From Euperipatoides rowelli (lineage: Eukaryota; Onychophora; Udeonychophora; Euonychophora; Peripatopsidae): DNA of 12,277 nt. Position 1 is the first letter of the stretch; every line of letters begins with the position of its first letter. The DNA lies in NCBI GenBank assembly GCA_003024985.2, contig PXIH01S0000984.1; one strand, given 5' to 3'. A program made the position numbers and the translations under genes. Positions 7,690 to 12,277 of this stretch are shown here, in pieces. Below the pieces are notes generated by a model. That model was not told the DNA's origin, made no database searches, and saw only the letters and a list, made by a program, of their open reading frames with translations.

Positions 7690-8490
7690 GATCCATGTGT
7701 ATTATTTTGGGTTAGATAGAAATTTATTTCATCTTTCAGTTAGGCAAAACAGCACAGACAGATCAATTTTAAATCTTTCATGTTCTTAAGTCCCCAGATA
7801 ATAGCTCTATAGCAATACTTGAGCTAGTCTTGCAAGAAATTTCTTCCTGCCACCTATTCAATTAAAATGTAACTAAATAAACGGAATCAATATAATGCAA
7901 TAACTTTGAATAAGCTTTTATTTAATTAAAAATTTACGTATCTCAATATAGATTAAACACTTCCATATGAAATTTACTGTGTATAAATGAATGTATATAA
8001 ACATGTATTAATACCTAAAATAAATTAAATTAAGCAATGTAATAATAAAACAAATTTATCAATTAAAAATATACCGTTATACTGCACACAAGTATAATGC
8101 TATACTTAAATTGAACAAACAGGTAAATGTAAATTATGATGAAGTAGATACAATCAATTAAGATCAACCGCCCCATCCTCAAATAAAAAGAAAGGAAACT
8201 TATCCGTACTTTTAAATCTTGCGAGACAGATTATTTTAAACTTCGACTTATAGATCTTAGACGCCAAGATGGCAGTTTCCTTGATCTCCTTTTCTCATTC
8301 TGATTAATTGTCTCCACAAAGTTTTAGCCAGTTTTTTTATTTAACTGTTTTCTACCCCACTAAAACTTCCCCAACACTCAAGCCATCAAACTTGTCTTCG
8401 TTTTCAAAGATGGATCAAAGCTGCTTATGGCATTGTTGAAAAATTCTCAATTAGGTTTATTATTCAATCTATATTCTCTTTATGGAGATT
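7690..8490. other. Unassigned DNA, no reverse transcriptase found
   Basis: If the minus-strand gag-protease remnant were complete, reverse transcriptase and integrase would lie here on the minus strand. Reading all minus-strand frames I find no polymerase motif. The 81-codon plus-strand ORF at 8427-8672 overlaps the protease on the opposite strand and is a shadow. The 8160-8410 part has more CpG and C-rich sequence than its surroundings but matches nothing I know. Confidence 0.45.
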
Positions 8491-8495
8491 TATAT

Positions 8496-8831
8496 TTATA
8501 TATGATCAATTATGTTTACTACAGATTTATTATCGTTCAAAAAATCATTACTAACGATGACCTGGTAATTAGTTTGGTTTTTAAATTTAAATATACAGAA
8601 CTTATGACTAAATTGAAAAGAAACAACTGTAGTTTTTTTACTCTTTCCCTTAATAGAAATTGGACAAAATAATTTAACAGAATAGCTGCATTCCAATTTC
8701 TTACCTCTTGCAATATCAGAACTTAACATAGATATAGTTGCACCTGTGTCTAATAAAGCATAATGTGATTTTTCAGTAATATTAATTTTAATTGTGGGTA
8801 AATTATGGATGAGGTGAAGTTTTAAATACAC
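8496..8831 (-). pseudogene. Retroelement aspartic protease domain remnant
   Basis: A minus-strand open stretch of 111 codons reads as a retropepsin-like domain. The active-site strand is ALLDTGATISML with DTGA at 8739-8750 (residues 28-31). It is followed by a beta-rich middle with a flap-like ISIKGKSKKTTV segment, and ends with VIVSNDFLNDNKSVVNI, which fits the second hydrophobic-glycine region (normally a G before DFL; here S-N). In Ty3/gypsy-type elements this domain joins gag to reverse transcriptase and cleaves the polyprotein. The given 5' limit is a GTG inside a frame that stays open a little further, so no true start is implied. The order with the zinc knuckle upstream on the same strand supports the call. 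The protease ends at TAA 8496-8498. Confidence 0.75.
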
Positions 8832-10012
8832 ACTAATTTTTTGGGATGAAACTATTGAAATTTCGAATTTGTGCTGAAGTGTTATTTATATTGTGTAAAA
8901 TATCTGTTATGAAAATATTTCAATAACATTTTGCTATGACTAAGTTTAGAATTGTCTGTATTGTAGAAAGCATTTAAACCATGAAGTCCCAATCCCTGAT
9001 TCAGAGTGCTCTTATTTTGTAAATCAAGGAGGCTTTTAGTTTAAACATCTTTCTCTGGGCAGGCATATTTGACTTATATTGATAATTAACTGAATGAGAA
9101 TTGAGGTACCAACATGATTTAACAGGTGTCCATATCTCTTACAATTAAAACAAAAGTTAATTACTTTTGAACTATTGACACTCACCTTATCAATATATAA
9201 TTTTACCTTTACACTCTGCATTTGAATCCATGTGTTTTACATTTTGTACAATAATATACTACCTGATCAACTCCATCTATATCTTGTACAGAATTCATTT
9301 GTATTTTATTTACACTCTTATTAGTATTAAATTGCATGACAATTTTATATTCACAATATGCAATGCATATTCAAAAACCTATTCATACATCTACTAGGAT
9401 TCTACATACATCTTCATTAAGTTGTTTTGTTAAACCTCTTTTGAACTGTTCAACTAAAAATGTATCTGCTTCTATGGGAGATACAATTAGTTTACTAATA
9501 ACTTAATAAGGTTTAAATGATGTTTCTAATCTCTAAAAATAAGGCCATATTGACTCAGACTTCATCTGTACACAACTATGAAAGTTATCCCAAATAGATG
9601 TTTTATCCACTTGAGATATAAACAAATTTGAGAAAGCAACCAAATATCATTAACATCAGTAAACTCAATTTTTGCTAAGCATTGCGTATATAAAGATTTT
9701 GCTCTACTCTCAATCTTAGTTTCTAATATTCTTTTTTATAGGTCCAAGGACCACCCAGCTGCTCTATGAACTGCTTTGAAGTTACTTATAAAATATTGAC
9801 ATTTGTCAGTTTTCCCAGAAAATGATGGAATTAATTTCATTCACTTTAAATTTTCAACACAACATATTTGTTCAGATTTCCTAAATAGCCTAATACTTCA
9901 TTTGCAGAATCTTAATCTGATTCCTTGGCAGTGTAATAATTCCTATAACATCTGATCGATTGTCATTCCAATTTTCATCCTCAATTCTTACAACAGACAA
10001 TCTTTCTGCCAT
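8832..10012 (-). pseudogene. Degenerate gag region of an LTR retroelement
   Basis: Reading the minus strand, an ATG at 10010-10012 opens 40 codons (MAERLSVVRIEDENWND and on) up to a TAG at 9890-9892. Further broken pieces follow in changing frames: LIPSFSG near 9830 and ILETKIESRAKSLYTQ near 9730, which resemble the helical capsid part of gag in Ty3/gypsy-type elements. After that come CCHC zinc-knuckle remains. One box near 9207-9250 has C-x2-C-x3-G but has lost bases around its histidine. The second at 9111-9152 keeps C-x2-C-x3-G-H but has Val at the final cysteine position. A glycine- and asparagine-containing linker leads to the protease. Stops and frameshifts throughout make it non-functional. 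Neither LTR was identified. Confidence 0.6.
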
Positions 10013-11145
10013 GTTTTTAAAAATAATTTTATACTAAATGAAAATGTTAAATTATATTGAGATACTTAGACATATGTTATATTTCATTGAGTAGATAATG
10101 ATATTTAATTTATTTTATTTGCTTTAATTTGTACTAAAAAAGTTTTGTTAATTCTGTTCAAAAAATATGCTTGGAGGTATTATATTTTGTGTATAATTAA
10201 AATCTAAAATGATCCTGGCAAGGTTAACATTTTTGTAAGACCCTTTCTTGCATGTGGGTGTTCATAGATGTTAGTGTGACTTACGGCAACAGATAATGCA
10301 AAGATCATCGGCCTGAACTTATTTAGGTCTAGTACAAAGTGAAAACCAAAAATGAAAAGAACTATGAAACATTATTAGTCACATGAATTGAAAATATCAT
10401 TATATTTATTTAATATGGCAATTAGTCTTCTTTTCAACAAGTTTTTCAATTAATATAACTTAAAATATTAGGATATCCTATTATTAGCTATATTTAAATT
10501 TCATATAATGCATTATTTAAGTATTGAGAATTAAGTTAAATTATAATTTTAAAATAATTTGAAATAATTAGTTCAAATAATAATAACTGTAGACTCACAT
10601 TATCAGTACTTACGAGTTAACTAATTTTCTAAAAGCGAAGAATCCATAATGTGTAGGACTAAAGTAAAAGTCTTGAGCTTGCATAAATAATCTGGATTTT
10701 CACATAATGAAATTGAGATAAGGCATGGTGAATGAAGTGTTAAAGATAAATCCAAGTTTCTGTTGTAATGGTGTTAAAATTTCTCCATGTATTTCTATGG
10801 TGAAATTCTTCTTTATTAATTTAAATCTTCAAGAAAACTCCTTTAGAATTTAACATTATTATAATTAAATCTTGATTACAGTTCAAATATTTCTTTTTAC
10901 TTTTGAAGTTTAAAGTTTTTTATTGTTAGTTCCAGTTTGCAAAAATGAATGCTCTTTACCACAGTAAATAAATAATATTAAATCAGATTATACAATAGAA
11001 TAAAAATTTAACAATATACAGTAAAAAAGTAACATTTGTTTACTTATTGGTAGCTGTCATATTCCAAAATTAAAGGTTCTATGGGGACGGTACGTTTTTA
11101 TCAGATGTCAGCCTTAAGGAAATATCAAGATTTTTTTTATCGAAT
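10013..11145. other. Unassigned AT-rich DNA upstream of the gag remnant
   Basis: No gene was recognised. If the gag-protease remnant kept its leader and 5' LTR, they would lie here on the minus strand. However, I found no direct repeat shared with 7000-8490 and no clear tRNA primer-binding site. A GC-richer patch at 10210-10320 stands out slightly. The rest is A- and T-rich with no tandem structure. Confidence 0.45.
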
Positions 11146-11158
11146 AAATAGATAAGAC

Positions 11159-11167
11159 ACTCACCTT
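11159..11167 (-). promoter_or_regulatory. Consensus-like 5' splice site on the minus strand
   Basis: Read on the minus strand the sequence is AAG|GTGAGT, with the GT at 11164-11163, a strong match to the metazoan donor consensus. The reading frames leading into it contain stops close by, so it could only end a non-coding leader exon. No acceptor partner is obvious. It may be chance. Confidence 0.25.
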
Positions 11168-11295
11168 CAATTTGGGCTATGGAAGAACACTTCGTTCTTT
11201 ATAGATATCGATCGTTTTAACAAAAACATTCTTGTTAATGATCGTATAAGCCATTATACCACTATTTCTCTTAGATACCACCTGGTATATTTTAC

Positions 11296-11330
11296 TATAA
11301 ATGCGACAGCTAATATCGGGGGAGCAGTTA
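11296..11330 (+). promoter_or_regulatory. Orphan TATA/initiator-like core promoter
   Basis: TATAAA lies at 11296-11301. Thirty bases after its first T, the A at 11326 sits in GCAGTT, close to the arthropod initiator TCAGTT. This is the canonical TATA-to-start distance. The pair sits in an unusual CpG-containing patch (GCGACAGC, ATCGGGGG, CCGCTC, AGCGAC between 11303 and 11353) in otherwise AT-rich DNA. A transcript would start at about 11326 and run right into sequence with no recognised gene. It could drive a gene beyond the window, or be the core promoter of a lost or solo LTR. No experimental support is implied. Confidence 0.35.
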
Positions 11331-11404
11331 GTTTAATATTCCGCTCTAGCGACTAGGGTTATTTTAATGATTTTTTTTTAATTTTATTATATTATTGGAT
11401 AATT

Positions 11405-11500
11405 GGAATATGATTATATTTTTTTGATTAATTATATCAAATTTTTATCTATTCCAGAACGGGAATATGATTAGATTTTTTTAATTTTTAGAGCAAATTA
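11405..11500 (+). repeat. Imperfect direct repeat, 57-bp period
   Basis: GGAATATGATTANATTTTTTT-type sequence occurs at 11405 and again at 11462, differing at one base. It is followed in both copies by similar AT-rich sequence (TATCAAATTTTTATC and AGAGCAAATTAACTTT). This is a likely old tandem duplication between the promoter-like patch and the inverted array. Confidence 0.5.
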
Positions 11501-11583
11501 ACTTTTTTTCTTATATAATTAGAATGGCACAACATGACAAAATGGGGTTAATTATTTTATTGGGATTCACTTTTTAATAGATT

Positions 11584-11946
11584 TCATCTACTTTTGATGA
11601 AGGAAGCATTTGTGGGTGGTTCTTTCGATTCCTCTGGGTAATTGATTCCCTGGGTTTTTTGAGGAAGGAAGAATTTGTGGGTGGTTCTTCTGATTCCTCT
11701 ATTAATTTCAGATCGGATAGCATTCTTTAATGTGCTGTAGTAAATTTTGAAATCGATATCTTGTTTTTCCTCAAATATCCATCCACATAAATTCATTATC
11801 TGATCTGAAATTAATAGAGGATTCAGAAGAACCACCCACATATCCTTCCTTCATCAAAAAAGCCAGGGAATCAATTACCCAGATGAATTAGAAGAACCAC
11901 CAACAAATCCTTCCTTCATCCAAAAATCAAGGGAATCAACTACCCC
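11584..11946. repeat. Inverted array of a 65-bp unit (two copies per arm)
   Basis: The left arm (11584-11719) and right arm (11797-11932) are reverse complements with roughly 90 percent identity by eye, separated by a 77-bp centre (11720-11796). Each arm is itself a tandem of a 65-bp unit: GGGTGGTTCT recurs at 11614 and 11679, and AGAAGAACC at 11825 and 11890. A third partial unit follows on the right to about 11946. An 85-codon minus-strand ORF (11584-11841) runs through the structure, but the unit is not a multiple of three, so a repeated peptide is unlikely. The arms would form a long hairpin in single-stranded DNA or RNA. Confidence 0.9.
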
Positions 11947-11973
11947 CCAAAAAATAATTTCAACCAATGATAT

Positions 11974-12277
11974 TAAAAAAAACCCAAAACCTTCGATATT
12001 ATGCACTTTTTAAAGGGAAAAAAATTCTCTATAAGAAGACACAATGACATTCTAAAATCGCAAAATGTTGTTTAAATGAAAAAGAAAAACTAAAATCCTC
12101 ATTATCATGCACTTTTGAAAGGGCCAAAAATTCTCTATAAGAAGACACTGACATTCTAAAATCGCAATTTCATGTTAAATGAAAAAAATAGAAAAAAAAA
12201 CCTAAAATCATCGATATCATGCACTTTTGAAAAAGCCAAAAATTCTCACTAAGAAGACACACTGACATTCTAAAATC
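11974..12277 (+). repeat. Tandem satellite, 106-112-bp unit, about 2.7 copies, open at window end
   Basis: The block ATGCACTTTT, then AAAATTCTC, AAGAAGACAC and TGACATTCTAAAATC recurs with ATGCAC at 12001, 12107 and 12219, giving periods of 106 and 112 bases. Differences are mostly in the length of A-runs between blocks. The last copy is cut by the window end, so the array continues outside. The copies carry no open frame. The position right after the 65-bp inverted array suggests a repeat-rich or heterochromatic border (inference). Confidence 0.92.

Noticed and set aside
8427-8672. Plus-strand 81-codon ORF
   Set aside because: It overlaps the minus-strand protease stretch and has a low-complexity, AT-driven composition; a shadow ORF.
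7900-11400. A complete LTR retrotransposon with paired LTRs
   Set aside because: I could not find a direct repeat flanking the gag-protease remnant, a primer-binding site, or reverse transcriptase or integrase motifs.
11584-11841. Minus-strand 85-codon ORF through the inverted array
   Set aside because: It depends on the 65-bp repeat, which is not a multiple of three, so the second unit falls in another frame. No known domain is present.
11974-12277. CRISPR-like repeats
   Set aside because: The repeats are contiguous with 106-112-bp periods and no unique spacers, in eukaryotic DNA; this is a satellite.

Overview
The window reads as nuclear DNA of an AT-rich invertebrate, most likely an arthropod (inference). 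It contains a spliced terminal exon with a strong acceptor, a poly(A) signal, decayed LINE and LTR-retroelement copies, microsatellites and a tandem satellite. It has no bacterial-style gene packing, ribosome binding sites or operons. The species cannot be named from sequence alone.

Layout: positions 1-1040 hold no recognisable gene. Positions 1040-1560 are a dense patch of repeat-like structure: an AAATAC-rich segment ending in a hAT-like terminus, a foldback, an inverted repeat and a cluster of octamer-like ATTTGCAT motifs. Positions 1560-2720 are unassigned and include G-runs and one ambiguous base (2722). Positions 2759-3060 hold a 25-bp duplication and a compound CAT/CAC, (ATT)14-(AAT)9, CAC microsatellite. 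From about 3075 to about 5105 runs a 5'-truncated, stop- and frameshift-ridden non-LTR retrotransposon (Jockey/CR1-like reverse transcriptase) on the plus strand. About 450 bp later comes the one convincing host gene piece, the 3'-terminal exon (5556-6271) of a GNAT acetyltransferase of the YitH/HolE type, followed by a 3'UTR with AATAAA at 6446.

The second half is mostly non-coding. There is a weak hydrophobic minus-strand ORF (6729-7013) and a possible first coding mini-exon at 7635-7679. A degenerate LTR-retroelement gag-protease remnant lies on the minus strand (about 8496-10012), with CCHC zinc-knuckle remains and an intact DTGA protease motif but no reverse transcriptase that I can find. 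An orphan plus-strand TATA/initiator-like promoter sits at 11296-11330 in a small CpG-rich patch. The right edge holds a hairpin-forming array of a 65-bp unit (two copies in each orientation, 11584-11946), then about three copies of a 106-112-bp tandem repeat that runs off the window end.

I do not see a multi-gene system. The acetyltransferase is the only gene piece likely to work; the other identifiable elements are decayed mobile DNA and repeats. The observations most worth following are the acetyltransferase exon, the 65-bp inverted dimer array next to the satellite, and the orphan promoter.
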